Source of the DNA: Liolophura sinensis
Lineage: Eukaryota > Mollusca > Polyplacophora > Chitonida > Chitonidae
Length of the DNA: 64,000 nucleotides
Reading direction: 5' to 3'
NCBI RefSeq assembly: GCF_032854445.1
Contig: NC_088300.1
Coordinates: 72,392,984-72,456,983, forward strand
Part shown: positions 1 through 13,589 of the stretch, one piece after another
Position numbering within the stretch: position 1 is the stretch's first letter
How the letters are laid out: each line of letters opens with the position of its first letter
The notes under the pieces: generated by a model
Databases searched by the model: none
What the model was told of the DNA's origin: nothing
Seen by the model: only the letters and a program-made list of their open reading frames with translations
Position numbers and translations under genes: made by a program

Positions 1-2139
1 GATTGAAAGGTGTTTTGATGTGTTTCTGAATCAATTTACTGAGATGCTTTAATTTAATGCGTTAATGTATCGCAGTGCGTCACATAAACCCTTGCCGTCA
101 TGTAGAGAAATTTGCAAATTCCCTAAATCTGATGGGGCAGAACACCAAGGATATTATTTGATTAAGGGGTATGGGTTGGTTCCACGGTATTTGTTATAAA
201 CAACACGACAAAAAGACTTTCGACAGCGTGTAAGCTTGTGAAAATCAATTATGCAAGCCTATATAGTGTTCTTTGTCGCGTTGTTAATAACAAACACTGT
301 GTGACAGTCAACTCTTGATTTTAACTTCAGTGTAAGGTACAAAGTCTGCTCCAGTGACGCTAACACAACCTTATTTGTGACCTTAGTTCAAAAAAGTAGG
401 TTCACGAACTTTCGTGAAAACTCACCGAGTTTCCTATAACCATACTATACAAAAGCGGATAAGAAAGGCTTGTTATGGTTCATTCGCCAGCAGGTAGTAA
501 TGGGACGTTGTTGTTAGTGTTTTTTCACAATCATCATTAGCTTATTAATACGGGTCTAGCTAGTTGGTATTTCCGCGTCAATGTACGGATAAGTAGCACG
601 CAGACTACGTTTTTGTCTCTCCTACAACAAATCCACCTTGTTGATAATACAGGTGTGAAGTTACCCTGTGGGATAGGAACAGGAGGCGTTTCATTGGATC
701 TGCTGCACCTTTCACATAATAACCAGTGGTTTGTGTATACCCATACAAAGCCACTTTCTGTCCGAACATTACAAGCCTTTGCACCTAAATGTAGTTTCCG
801 TCGGTCCTTAGTAAATGGGACCAAACACGCATGCATATTTATTGTATATTTATCGTATATATTTATTGAAACGTGATTAACTGGTGTTAAAATAGGTCAG
901 CTAGCGGATTAGAGGATTAGCGGGTGTCTTCATCTCTGGAAAACCCATTGTGTTTTACTTAACATAGTTTTGAAGCAGAACAGGGAATATAGGATAAAAA
1001 TATAGGAACAGGAATTTAAAAATGAATTCAGGAACATCAGATGAGAGGTTGTCAACATAAAAGGGTATATTCGTTACAAAATTTAAGGAACTTACACATC
1101 GAATGCGTTGAAACACTACGTTTTGAAACTCACATTGGGGTGCAGCAGAACCAGGAAGTGGCGATGTTAACAGATGCCGTCAATATAACACAAGCGATTG
1201 TTACATTACACTCTGCTTAAGACGTGCAGCTGAATTGGCCATGGTAGCACATAATGAAAAAGCATATTCATACAGTGGTCTGTTTAGTTATTGTATATCA
1301 GACCCTCTCTGCTCGGTTATAATTTGACCTGTTAAACAGATAATTGATGTTGGATTAGTCACCTATCTTCCAATGCTACATTTAGCTATGTGTAAGCTTG
1401 ATCTCAATATGTATTTTTCGCTTCAACAGAGTTTTCCACATCTTCAAGAAAAAGCGTAAGACGCATAAGAAAAGCAGATAAGATGAAGGGGTGAATGCTT
1501 TTTTAGAAAATACATGGCTTCTTTTATAGATAACTTAAACCTTTTTGAAGTCGCGGTGTAATGGGGCATGTTAGTAGTTGAGCGATTTAACAAGTGGTGT
1601 GAACGGTAATTAACACTGTTATGAACATTGCTGAGTTAAAAGCCACCAGGTCTGACCACAGCTTTTGTAACTTTAGCCCCTGCTTTGATCTAGCTGTCTT
1701 AGTTATTATATTTTATATGGTAGCCAATCTTCACGTAGATTTATTCATTTTCAGATCCCCGCACCTATGGTTTTGTTTTAGCTTTTCATGCTGACATCGT
1801 TTTTCAAATGACTCTCTTTCACAGTTGTAAACTAGCAAAACCTTTCCCTTAAAATCAGGTAGGCGTGAATATCAAGTCGGAGTTATACTTAACATTATTT
1901 ATGTATGCAGGTGCTACAAAGACCACCTGTAGCAATTTGTTTATAGTACATGCGTTTAGCATTTAAATGTATAATACACTGATAGCATATAATGTAAGAC
2001 ACACCAATGATAGCGGTTGTATATACTTATATTCATGTTTAATTTATAGACCTTTTAGATTTCATTCACATGTTTCAAAGACTATATATGTCCACACATA
2101 ACTATGTACCTATATCACGGTAGTGGTGTATATGTGAAC
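1..2139. other. no gene recognised
   Basis: AT-rich non-coding sequence. Open frames are short, overlap on both strands and lack signal peptide, domain or splice context. I see no repeat unit or RNA gene here. Confidence 0.5.
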
Positions 2140-2375
2140 AGCACTGGCGACCGCTCAGGTATAAGATTGCTCGCGCAGCACAATGACTCAGGCTTTTCAC
2201 AAAAGCACTCGTCGTGAGTTCAAATCCAGCTCACGCTGGCCAGCTCTCTGGTCGTACTTGAGAGGGTCTGTCAACAAGTTTCGGGTAGGTTTTCTCCCAC
2301 CATAATGCTGGCGACCGTGGTATTATATAAGTGGAATATTCTTGAGCTTACGTCCAAGATACAAATAAATACAAG
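2140..2375 (+). repeat. SINE family A copy (tRNA-derived), diverged
   Basis: A tRNA-like B box (gagttcaaatccagctca) is followed by the family body (cataatgctggcgaccg, then ataagtggaatattcttgag) and a degraded aaataaata tail. The same ordered blocks recur at about 7.9, 14.5, 36.0, 49.5, 52.9 and 58.0 kb, which defines the family. This copy is diverged, so it is probably old. Confidence 0.8.
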
Positions 2376-2429
2376 AACAGAAATTGCGTGCATTTCACAA
2401 CTTGCATTGTATGCTTAGTTTCTTCCACA

Positions 2430-2545
2430 CTTGCGCATTGTGGACACAGGCAGTGGGGTTTCAAACCCGGCCACGGACGTGGAATTTACTGATTCCTCTG
2501 CTCTCACTGTAAGTCGGGTCTTGGTCACAAAAAGCTATCGTATGG
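2430..2545 (+). repeat. SINE-like fragment, family C
   Basis: The segment caaacccggccacggacg, then ggaatttactgattcc and ctctcactgtaagtcgg, matches a second segment at 35.15-35.27 kb in the same order. The first block looks like a tRNA B box. This supports a third interspersed family, known here from two partial copies only. Confidence 0.5.
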
Positions 2546-5500
2546 CCGTTCGCGCAGTCCAACCACTTGTCTTCCGCCGGTATGATGTGCACATGTGTGC
2601 GTAGTATGTGGCAAAGTTCATCAACTTGGCAAAGGTTGATGACTTACAGCAGGCACTCCGGTCTTCTCCTCAAATCATACTGACCGCAAAAGATTAAGGG
2701 AGAATGGATTTCAACCACAACTTTATTAAATAAATAAATAATAATAATAAAATATTAATTAAATAAAATTCTACTGCATGGACATATGCTTCACAAAATA
2801 ATGTTATGATAAACATGTTCACAAAGGTTTTACATGGAGGCCTGTTGTGATGTTGGAGTTTATTTATACACAGAGGCAAAAAATGACCTTTCCCGTGGTT
2901 GTATAGGCCTACCGTTCTGTTGTAGATAATCTTTGGGATTAATAGAATATTCTGAAGTGTTTTACTCAGGGTCATAAAGAAATATTCTCTTAACTGCATT
3001 TAAGTAAAAAGAAGCTCTATCTATAATTTCTAATGAATGTCGTATTATTCCTTATACCCCTATTATGACTATTGCCAGTGTGACCCCATGCAACGGTTAT
3101 ACCACAGGCGACAACACCCACGGATGTTACAGCGTAACACATCCTTGTTTTCTCGCGTCAGTACATAAAGGATAAATAACACATTCAGACGAGAGAAGTC
3201 AGGCCTGGCTATCGAAGTAGAAGTAAATAATACCTCCTGTTACATTGCATAGACAACCTTCCAAGCACGTCGTGCAAGCAGCCGTGTGTTTAGATGCTTG
3301 TGGTTGAGATTGTTATTCAGTCACAAACAGGAGGAGGATTGTTGTACTTAATCCTTAAAACTGTTACAATCTTTCAACTCGCTCACGTTATTGTGTACAT
3401 GTATATGTACATATCTGAGGCATGTTCCACTACACTCAACATTGTACGGTGAAGATGTGAAATGACCAGCCAGCTTAAATAGTATTTAATAGCTGTGGTG
3501 CGTTCCCATAATCTGTATTTCATTATGGAGGAGTTTCATTGCTCATTGCATATTTATTAGGCAATATGTGATTTGTTATATTCGATGACATGCATAAAAT
3601 ATACCGAAACTTCATTCAGCAGATGAGTTATCAATATATATTCCTACAGACAACCTAGATGAGGGGTTACTTGTAGATTGTCACACCATCTTATTCAATG
3701 CTTGTAATGTGACCATTATGTACTGAAACTGACACGAAAGGGTGTTTCTGCATAAAAATAACCTTGTAGTCTCACTATAATTTCCAACTGAAATACTGAA
3801 TTTTCCACTGTCTGGTCTCTTTGAAGCTCCCAAAGAGATCTTTAAATGAAACCCCTAAACTGAATTTCTCCTGTTATACCTCCATTTCATTTTAACCTGC
3901 AAGTCAAATTTTTGAAAGTCATAGAAAGGAACGGCGTGTGGAGTGAAAATATTGGCTATATTTAGAACAGAAGGAGGCTTTTGTTACAAATCACATGACC
4001 ATCTTAAGCATTACGTCTATTATTACTTTAACACTGACCTCGTTGTGGTGAGATGTATATCTTGTCTTCACACTGTCACAGTGACATTCTCACTGTTCTC
4101 TCTCTTTACTTATATATATGTACACATTTCTCTGGCTATATAAATGTCTTTAGATTCTTGATTCCTTACAATCGTAGATATGGATTTATTACACAACTTT
4201 ATGTTTTTTACAAAATTTAATGCACTATTTAACATACAGATAGAATGGAAACTAAACGCTGCGAGATTTTGAGACCCAGTCTGAGTTTTATTTTTGCTGT
4301 GAGAACCTTGTACATCAGGCTATGTTGCGGACAACCCAGCAACACATTACCGAAGCTGGCACATGAAGCTACGATTTAAGCCGGCCTTCACGTGCGTGTG
4401 TGCAAGAGGGCATGGTAGTTAATTCGAACTCGAACTTTTGAATCGACGGCCCTCGCTTATGACGATGGCAGTGTAAATATGGCTTCGTGTTGAAAAAAGA
4501 GTTGTCCTGCGCAATAACCCTATATTTATAGACTTATACTTTAACAAAAAGCGCACAAAAGAACTCCGCCTACATGTACATAACACAAGCATCTGTAAAA
4601 TGTCACTGAAGTTTCAAATGACTCTTTACAACCCACAGCCTACATGTTTTTACAGTGACGTTCTTGTTCGCCAAGATCAACTGTGGAGATGAGTAAGAAG
4701 TGCATATATTTGCTGAATGTCCCGTCTTCTATCACACGACTTAATTCGCTTTTTGTGGACATTCCAAACACGAGGTCATAGCAGTATGTGTGTTCGAAAG
4801 TATTACAGCACAGACGAGATTAAAATATGCACGAACATGTATTTGTGGCTATATTTTCTTGTCTGTAAGACACAGGCACTGTACTAATTCGTCTTCAAAC
4901 ACAGTTAATTTAGACTATCACATGCGTCGGTAAAACGTGTTGGAGTTCCATACAGGACAAGCCTATATATTCACGATATACGAGGTTCGCCGTCTCGTGA
5001 TACTTTACCGTATATCAAGCATAGGTACCTCTTATTACCGTACCACACCTTCGGAATAAGGCATAATTTATGTAACATTCAGTTTATTTGAACAGGTCAT
5101 ATAAACATGTAAATGAATAACTCATTCCTTAATCAGCCACTGTAAACCCTGAAGGGATTTTGTCTCACATGCCTGCTTTTCTGTCTACAGAAGTCTGGGG
5201 CTGGAAATGTATATACCACCGTTGGTATGATGGAATCGTAATAAACATTTACCCTAAATATAAATGAATTACTGGCTCAATTGTCGCAGATTCGAATCCA
5301 CAATATTTTTATACGTCACCAGAAAATATTTTACGTCAATTACACTGGCCACCATTCCCTATATGTATAGTATATATAGTATATTTTACCAGACAGTCGT
5401 GCACTTAACAAGTATCGTACGTATAAATGGAAGTTATCCGGATTTAAACGTACGTATTAATAACCAAGAACTAAGTTTTCCGGTGCCGTTTACTGGAGCT

Positions 5501-6000
5501 ACATACCTTGCAGTATTTTTAAATCAGTCAGGATGGGAAGAAACAGCAAAATCCTTAGCTGGGTAATCCATGGCTGAAGTGCTAATCTCATGCCTTATCA
5601 CAGCCCGTCCATTCAGCTCGGTATTCTAGCTAGCTGTAATCACACATATGTTTTGGCACGCAGTGATTGACTCGATACTAATTCTCGAATATGTATATAT
5701 CTATATTGCAATGGCTTCGGGGCATCATGGTCCGTGAATCAGTCATGCGTGACATCCCCCCTGTTGAATAAATTCCGGGGTCTTCTTCTCCTCGCCTACT
5801 TTACTGTAGCGTAAAATCGCAGACGACAATGTCACGTGATAGGATGTTAGGTTTCACGTGCTACTGCAGTAGTGTGTCGAATGAATGTGAGCCAGTCTCA
5901 GAACCTCAGGCTGACAACCAAATAGCTAAAGACGACCCTTGGAGGGAAACCAATTTGTCAGCTTATCTTACATGTGCCACTTGTAAACACGCCCTTTTCC
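2546..6000. other. no gene recognised
   Basis: AT-rich sequence with scattered short open frames. None has a signal peptide, domain, or pairing with splice sites. I see no tandem repeats. Confidence 0.5.
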
Positions 6001-6115
6001 AATGAAAGATAAACTAACTAAAAAAAAAGAAAGATAAACTAAATAAAAAAAATGAAAGATAAAATCTTTCATTTTTTTTAGTTAGTTTATCTTTCATTTT
6101 TTTTAGTTATTCATA
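6001..6115. repeat. imperfect palindrome of about 50-bp arms
   Basis: The left arm alternates 'gaaagataaact' and A-runs. The right arm is its reverse complement (tttagttagtttatctttc), with the centre at atgaaagataaaatctttcat near 6050-6070. The transcript or single strand could form a long hairpin. It could be a small MITE-like remnant, but no target duplication is clear. Confidence 0.7.
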
Positions 6116-6180
6116 TAAATTTGAATATGATAGTAAATAGTTTATAGAAGTCATATTAATTACCTGAAACTTGTACCCAA

Positions 6181-6280
6181 GAGTCATCCCGCCTGTATCT
6201 GGCAGGAGTCATCCCGCCTGTATCTGGCAGGAGCCACCCCGCCTGTATCTGGCAGAAGTCATCCCGCCTGCATCTGGCAT
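6181..6280 (+). repeat. 25-bp tandem repeat, four units
   Basis: Four successive 25-bp units begin gagtcatcccgcctgtatct, with few substitutions. They are GC-richer than their surroundings. No coding context is seen. Confidence 0.9.
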
Positions 6281-7880
6281 GAAGATTATAAAACGGTAAC
6301 CCATAAACTCGATTCACAGAGCATTCCTTTATAAGTCACGTCTGTGTGCTCGATGTTATGTAAAATGTAAGCAGTAGAATTCGGCAAAATCGCTACATGC
6401 ATAAATAAATTTCACAAAACTGCGTGTTCATCTGGATGAAAAAAGGAGTTAAACATGAAAGGTGTATTTGTATGGCTGCTTACATATCATTTTATTCATA
6501 TTCCCTTTCATTACTCTAACTTATGTGGCAAGAAATGGAAAACAAGTTTTGGACTAAAATGACGCTATAATTATTTTTTATAGCGTCATTTAACGTTACA
6601 AAATATCTAGATCTTAACTAACGAACCTTTGTAATGTACATGTTTGAATGCAAAAGAAACTTACTCAACCTTCTTGAGAAGACAGGAAATGATTACCATT
6701 TTTTAAAAAAAGTCTTCATTGTTGTTTGGAATTTAACAGAAATATGCGTGCATGTCATTATCTCGTATGTTTTTTGCAAACGATATAAATAAAATCCGGA
6801 AAAATCCTCTAATTTTATTAATCATTGCTGTCAGGTGCCAGTCATCAGCAAAACAAAGGACTGGTAGTAGTTACGGAGTGACTTGTGCATTTACAGTCAC
6901 AACTTCTTCAATTGAGTATATCCTTCCGCCCACGACAGCATCAAACAAGATACCATCCACGACATCGTTACTCATTCTGACTGCGATAAACGCCTATACA
7001 ATGATCGCTGGTAAGATCATCCTATTAGCATTCTACATGCCTGTACGGAAGTTACAAAATACCAACACTGAATGAAACAATGTTATAGGAAGTAAATGTA
7101 TTTCTTGACTTCCTGTTAATCTTACTGTCGGTGAAAGTTACGACTCAGGAAGACAAAGTTTACGAAAAAAATTGTGCAAGGAAAAACGAAATATGAGATT
7201 TATGCTAACTGTTATGCATAGAACAACACCCCATTTGATTCAAAAGACGACTATCTGAGTACATCTACAAGGCAGGACTGAGATTTATAGGGGATTAGGG
7301 GGTGGGGATAAACAGAAACGTTATAAGTTTCTCAGGCAAGTGAGAGCCACACATCATTATCACGTCACCACAAAATTTCCTATTCAGGGCGCGAAATGTC
7401 GAATGTTTTTTTGGACCAGTTCTTCGTATGGCACTCTTGATTACATCGGCTCGAACACTTGAACAGCCTGTTGTTCGTGCCCTGTTCTGAGTTAGATTGG
7501 TGACTATACAGACAACGATGTCAAGGTGTACACAGCGTATAGACACAGGTATTGCAAGAATGTCACAAGGCTATTGTCCACACAAGGCTTTATCTATTGT
7601 TAGATGGTATTATCTAGCTAGGCACGATTTTAGAGACGAGCTCATTGTCTTCTCACAACAACGAAGGCGACTAAAACACACAAGGCTCAAACATAGGGAG
7701 AGAGGAAAACAATTTCCCCTGTAATATCGTATAACAAATACTTCATTTTCTGTTTGAGGGTCCTGAGGGTTTGTATTAGGCAGTGCAGCTGCATGCTAAC
7801 ATGATGTCTCATGAAGGAAATTCTTGAAATCCTGTTGAGCGATGTGCAGCGGTCGACAGAGTAATACTTTCTTAAAATGC
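6281..7880. other. no gene recognised
   Basis: Non-coding AT-rich sequence. An open frame of 107 codons at 6752-7075 has no recognisable domain or signal and no splice context. A short inverted repeat (gacgctataa / ttatagcgtc) sits at 6560-6590. Confidence 0.5.
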
Positions 7881-8135
7881 AGATGGGCTCAGTTGGTTAG
7901 CGCAGCCTCTCAAAAGCCTCTCACCAATGCGGTCGCTGTGAGTTCAAGTCCAGCTCATGCTGGCTTCCTCTCCTGTCATACGTGGGAATGTCTGCCAGCA
8001 GCCTGGGATGGTCGTGGGTTTCCTCCGGGCTGTGCCCGGCTCCCTCCCACCATAATGCTGCCCGCCTTCGTATAAGTGAAATGTTCTTGAGTTCGGCGTA
8101 AAACACCAATCAAATAAATAAATAATAAATAAATG
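7881..8135 (+). repeat. SINE family A, near full-length
   Basis: The tRNA-like head shows an A box (ctcagttggttagcgcag) and a B box (gagttcaagtccagctca). The body follows with tgggaatgtctgccagcag, ggtcgtgggtttcctccg, cataatgctgcccgcc, ataagtgaaatgttcttgag and ggcgtaaaacaccaatcaaa, ending in an (AAAT)n tail. It is one of the best copies for building a consensus. Confidence 0.9.
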
Positions 8136-8809
8136 GCAAATGTTAAAATGTACACATTTTCTAAGTGTTAAGACGAGAACCTTGTAAATGCTGTAAAATA
8201 TGAGTAACAGCACCATAAAAAGTAACTTCACGTAATGCTTATTTACAGGCTGTATATGAACCAATGTCAGATTACAAGATTTTTAATATTTATAATTTGG
8301 TGCTGAACACTAGAGATTTTGAAATTGTTTAAATTATATGTATTAAATCTTTTCTGAAGAAAATACTACAGCAAGCTTGTAGGAGGACTACAAATTTAGA
8401 CTGCATCGTTTTGAGTAAATATTTCAGTAAAGATTTTACTCTCGAACGGTAAAAATTAACGAAGATAATTGCTAACCTTTACAGTACAAAAAGTAAACGT
8501 ATACTTTTATGTGAAGGGAAGCCTTACTGAATCGGATGGAGCTCAGCTGCACCTTTTTCAGCAAACGCTTACGGGACAATTTTAACTGTGTGGCATTTGT
8601 TCAATGCGGAGTTACCTTTTTTATATCGTGTGTGACGGGATTTCTAACTGTAGGTGTGTTACCCCCTCATCACAAACGGCAAAATATGACCGAGGTGCAG
8701 CATGTTGGCAGGTGAATCATCTGCTCAATCCTCAAATCCATTTTTAATTGAACTTATTGACGTGTTGTAAATCCTTCCTTTTCATTTTATCCTGATGCCT
8801 TTGCTACTG
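8136..8809. other. no gene recognised
   Basis: AT-rich spacer between two SINE copies. No feature is seen. Confidence 0.5.
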
Positions 8810-8950
8810 TTGGGCCGTACGTGGAAAGGCCTGCCAGAAAACCTGCGCCTCTATCTGGTTTAGCCCCATCATAATGCTAGCCACCGTCGTATAAGTGAAA
8901 TGTTTTCCAGCACGGCGTAGAACACCAACCAAATAAATGAATAAAAAATA
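8810..8950 (+). repeat. SINE family A, 5'-truncated copy
   Basis: The 3' half of the family is present: tacgtggaaaggcctgccag, cataatgctagccaccgtcg, ataagtgaaatgttttc, ggcgtagaacaccaacc and an aaataaatgaataaa tail. The tRNA head is missing, as expected for a truncated insertion. Confidence 0.85.
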
Positions 8951-9190
8951 CCTAAGTTCCAAATCTGAATCTGGAAAACGTTTCAATTACAGGGGTGGTT
9001 ACGTTAGCAAGTCTACAACCGTGCTAATGGAATATACATGTATGACTTTGGCGATGGCGATCTAGGAACCCTCATCCAGATTGGTAATGTGATTCCCGCT
9101 CCCACTTTAGTCCCAATAGTGTCATCATTTCTGATACTGTGCGACTCCTGTCAGAGTAGCTGTAAGCATCAGTGATATTACTATAATTGA

Positions 9191-9825
9191 AAGAAAGGTC
9201 TTCGGATACGGTCAACATTCAGAAGCCACCTTTAGATAACGGGCTTAATTAAAATGGTAACACCCCTGAAAGTAAATGTAACACAAGGTCTCCGGATGCG
9301 GTCAACATTCAGAAGCCACCGTTAGATAACGGACTTAGTTAAGATCGAAACACCGCTGAAAGTAAATGTAACACAAGGTCTCCGGATGCGATCTACATTC
9401 AGAAGCCACCTTCAGATAACAGGCTTAATTAAAATCGGAACGCCCCTGAAAGTAAAGGTAACACAAGGTCTCCGGATGCGATCTACATTCAGAAGCCACC
9501 TTCAGATAACGGGCTTAATTAAAATCGGAACGCCCCTGAAAGTAAAGGTAACACAAGGTCTCCGGATGCGATCTACATTCAGAAGCCACCTTCAGATAAC
9601 GGGCTTAGTTAAGATCGAAACATCGCTAAAAGTAAATGTAACACAAGGTTTCCCGATGCGGTCAACATTCAGAAGCCACCTTCAGATAACGGGCTTAGTT
9701 AAGATTTAAACACTGCTGAAAGTAAATGTAACACAAGGTCTCTGGATTTGGTCAACATTCAGAAGCCACCTTCAGATAACGGGTTGAGTTAAGATCGAAA
9801 CACCGCTGAAAGTAAATATGACACT
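9191..9825 (+). repeat. 90-bp tandem repeat, about seven units
   Basis: The phrase acaaggtctccggatgcg recurs at a 90-bp step (9283, 9373, 9463, 9553, 9643, 9733), with a diverged first unit near 9191. Later segments include cattcagaagccaccttcag and a gaaagtaaatgtaac junction. Because 90 is divisible by three, one frame stays open across three units (9386-9709). Other units carry stops in that frame, so I do not call a gene. Confidence 0.95.
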
Positions 9826-12239
9826 GCTGTTACCACATGATATATAGACCAGCTAATCGAAGAGCATCGGCCATTACAGGGTTTCGCTAAATCACGCCCT
9901 GTCCTAGCCCTGAACAAGACATGCCTTCTCGCCGCCCTACTTCAAACAAATCCGCACGAGAAGGCCAGGTAAACCGGAGTTAAAAATAGAAAACTGATAT
10001 TTCCCTATTGCATAATTTAGCATTTGATTAATGATAGGAGAGTGTTGCGACATCCTTGACCTAAATTGATTCCATCAGCTTTTGTAGTTGGGCTGAATGA
10101 AGCCGGCTGCTGTCTATTTGTGACACTTGTTTTGTGCACTGACAAAGCCAGGTTATTGGATAGCACTTTATCTGGGTCATTTTTATCAACCACTCACTAT
10201 TTTCTATCTTGTGGTTTTTCTCAAAAGTCTCCAAACGAACTGTATTATAATTTACATCCGACTTAATCCCGTCGCCAGTTGACTCCTGTGATTGTATACC
10301 TTAACTTATTCATATTTTCTCGACACAATTAATTTTCATTCCTATTTACCTTCACGCTTGGACCAGTGTGACCGAATTTGTTTTAGAAGTCTGTAAGGTC
10401 TAAGGGCATTATGACGGATGCTATCTCATATCAGGATATACTGCTTTGATAGGCTATGGTAGGCTGTCTGATTTAATTGAAAACCACGGTGTCTTGAAAT
10501 ATGTGAGAGGCAGATAACTAAATATAACTGTTTCAGACGATGTGAATTATTTTAACAACAGACAATAATAATAAAAAATCGGTGTATAAAATTAATAATG
10601 CTTCAAATAAAAAAGTATTTTATTAAATTGAAAAAACACATAAGATGGAAAAGTTTATTCCATCTGGATTATTATTCTGAATTATTCCCACATTCAAATG
10701 TAAAGTACCTATGACAGACAAATACGGAGCTCATATGTCTTCCAAAATATTCAGGTGTAGGTAAAGTCGTTAGTAGGTGTAAACCACAAGGTTTACAGTC
10801 TGACTTACAAACGCTTGCTGACATTGTTCAAGATTTACGAATCTGAATTTCACACGATTGCTTACCATGCGCAAGGTTTACAATAGTCTGAAATGAAAAC
10901 GGTTTCTTACAATGCTCGAGGTTGACATAAGTTTGGGTTACAAATGATTTTATTACATTGCTCCAGTATATAACTTAGCAGCAGATTTTTAAACCACAAA
11001 GATTTAGTACTGTTTTAAAGCATACCACATTGAAAACTATCCTCATACCGGTCTTTGATGTTTGAACTGTCTTTCGACCTGTCTGGCGCCCAAGCGCTGT
11101 GCTCTAAAGAGTCTATGTTCTGGAACAATACCATAAGCTCAAGATAACTTTCAGGAGATATCAGCAAATTGGGTCTTTAAGAATGCAAAACATTCAGTTG
11201 GTGAAATAGTGCTTACAAATATTGTTTCACCAATAATATCACAGTGCGAAACTGTCCCACAATCTTGTAAAGTAACAGTTGTGTTTATAATGCTCCCCGA
11301 ATATATTCCTGCTGTACTCGAAAAAAGGACTTTTTAAGTAGTCCAATATTAACATCTTAGATCTAGGGAATGTCAACATATAAATAGAGGAATGTCAGCA
11401 TGTAAATAAGGATGTCGACATGTAAATTGCAGTGGTCGATATGTAGAGAAAGGAGCTGTAACAAACTGGACAAAAGCTGTCAACATTTAGACAGAGGTTG
11501 TCGGCATGTAACATTGATGGCTGAGATTAGTACTTTAACATTATCGAATATACCTGCCCTCTTGACATTAGAAATAAGGAGCCCGTTATCAAAGAGTGAA
11601 GTACCAAAATCCATGCATCAAATAAGCATCTCACGGAAAGATGGCATAACTTTTCCAGTTCCAAGTTCTACAACATGCTAACCAGAGGTATTTACGGATT
11701 GATGCTGAAAAAAATAGTTCATAAATTTGCAAAGAATGCATGCACTTGAGAATGCGACACTTAAAATTTGAAGTGCATTAAGCTTAAGAGAGCCGCCATT
11801 TAATCGCCTTCATTACGCCATTATATGTTCAATTGTATCAAATAGATCTCCATAGCTGTCAAAGAGAAACAGTAACAATGATAAAAGCGCTGAGACTAAG
11901 ATCCCGCTGTTTATGAAAACGAAAGTCATCTTGGCTTACAAGGTTATGAGTTTGAACCAGATGTAAAGCTGCGGACGGCACTGGCAGCGAACAGGGGCCA
12001 CTTGCCCAGACAGATCGTAGCCACAATCACCATTTAGAACTACAATTGTAAGAACTGTAGCTACCTTACAACCTAAGGCTAGCTAAAGCAAGTTGTACCG
12101 TACTTGATTGTAAATTACGACTATCATAGCCTACAATTCCTTCGCGCAAAATGGTATCGATTGTAAATTAGGGCTACGATTGTGATCTTGCTGATTTACA
12201 ATCAACTTAGGGTAATAATCCCTTTTTTGAGGCTTGATG
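9826..12239. other. no gene; two faint degenerate repeats
   Basis: Mostly plain AT-rich sequence. At 10,780-10,980 a phrase like cttacaatgctcaaggttta recurs loosely three or four times. At 11,355-11,530 a phrase like tgtcaacatgtaaata recurs about five times. Both look like decayed tandem arrays. No gene is recognised. Confidence 0.4.
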
Positions 12240-12240
12240 A

Positions 12241-12705
12241 GACTTGTGGAAGTCAAAATGTGACTAGTGGTAGTGAAAATGAGACTTGTAGTAATGAAGA
12301 CGAGACTAGTAGTAGTGAAGATAGAACTAGTCGTAGTGAATACTTGTAGTAATGAAGATGAGACTAGTAGTAGTGAAGATAAGACTTGTGGTAGTGAACA
12401 TGAGACAACTGGTAGAGAAGATGAGACTTGTGGTAGTGAAGATGAGACTTGTGGTGGTGAAAATGAGACTAGTGGTAGTGAAGATGAGACTAGTGGTAGT
12501 GAAGATGAGACTAGTGGTAGTGAAGATGAGACTTGTAATAGTGAAGATGAGACTAGCGGTAGTGTAGATGAGACTAGCGGTAGTGAAGATGAGATTTGTG
12601 TAGTTAAAATGAGACTTGTGGTAGTGAAGATGACACTAGTGGAAGTGAAGATAAGACTAGTGGTAGTGAAGATGAGACAAGTGGTAGTGAAGATGAGTCA
12701 GTGCA
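12241..12705 (+). repeat. 21-bp minisatellite
   Basis: Roughly twenty units of gatgagactagtggtagtga plus one base occur, with substitutions and a few units of other length. One frame reads a D-E-T-S-G-S-E heptad for part of the array and then shifts frame. There is no start context, splice site or signal peptide, so it is annotated as a minisatellite rather than an acidic coding exon. Confidence 0.9.
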
Positions 12706-13589
12706 TGAAAACTCACAGATACTCATGGTACTGATGCCATATCTGCTGATATCTCTGGTGGCTGTCTACAGAGAACAAATGCTCTTGCTTCCACAACCAA
12801 AACCCAAGCCAAAATCTTGCAGTAGTAGGAGCCAGTGCTAGCTTTGAACGAATTTCTATCACCGTCTTATGAAGTCGGTTAGTCTGGAGTAATACATGTA
12901 CATCTGTGGAAAATGTCGCTTTTCGTGCCATTCGCTTATACTGAATATTGGGTTATTCTTCAAAACAGACTCGCGCTCGTTTCTTTCTGTTCAGTAGCGA
13001 GTTTTCGGTATCTTTGATTATCTACCTTTTGCAAGCCATAAAGTCCACCATTACAGTGATGATTTTGTATGAAAATTCCAGTACTGCATATTAACCGTGT
13101 TGCAAACCACAATTTTGCTGAAACAAGTTGACATCAAGTCTTGTTGACAAATATGAGGTTTCAAAGCTTTTTATCTTTCTTACGGGAGGCTTTTAAAAGT
13201 AGATTTTAGTAAATATGTATACAGCTGTGCAATTTGATACATAGGTTTACTAAAAACGGGCATTTTTAATAGCTTTTGGTATTTTACGGAGATAAAAATA
13301 AAAACATCTCGCTTGTTCGCCTGCAACTTTTTGTCATTTTGTCTACATTTGCCCTTCCCGTATAGTAGATAGCCGTTATGCAAAGTGTTAAATACCAATC
13401 AAATAAATAAAGTTACAAACTGAACGTTAAAATGCATGTGCGTTACACTCTGTTGTCGGCGCCCAAACCGTTTATATCGGGATGAACAGATTCAAAAGAT
13501 GAGCTTTGTATTTGTCGCGGAGCAGACGCGAAAAGCTTATCTTTTCGCCTGGATGTGTGTGAACTTTTATCACGGCTTAAAGACAGACG
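12706..13589. other. no gene; SINE family A tail remnant
   Basis: Ordinary AT-rich sequence. At 13,384-13,412 the phrase aaataccaatcaaataaata is the 3' tail of SINE family A without its body. Confidence 0.45.

Noticed and set aside
6181-6280. CRISPR-like short repeats
   Set aside because: The units are directly adjacent without unique spacers, and the DNA is clearly eukaryotic. The other arrays in the window are rejected for the same reason.
9386-9709. Open frame with a 30-residue periodic protein (STFRSHLQITGLIKIG type)
   Set aside because: It is a frame through three units of a 90-bp satellite. Neighbouring units are broken in that frame and there is no start, splice or signal context.
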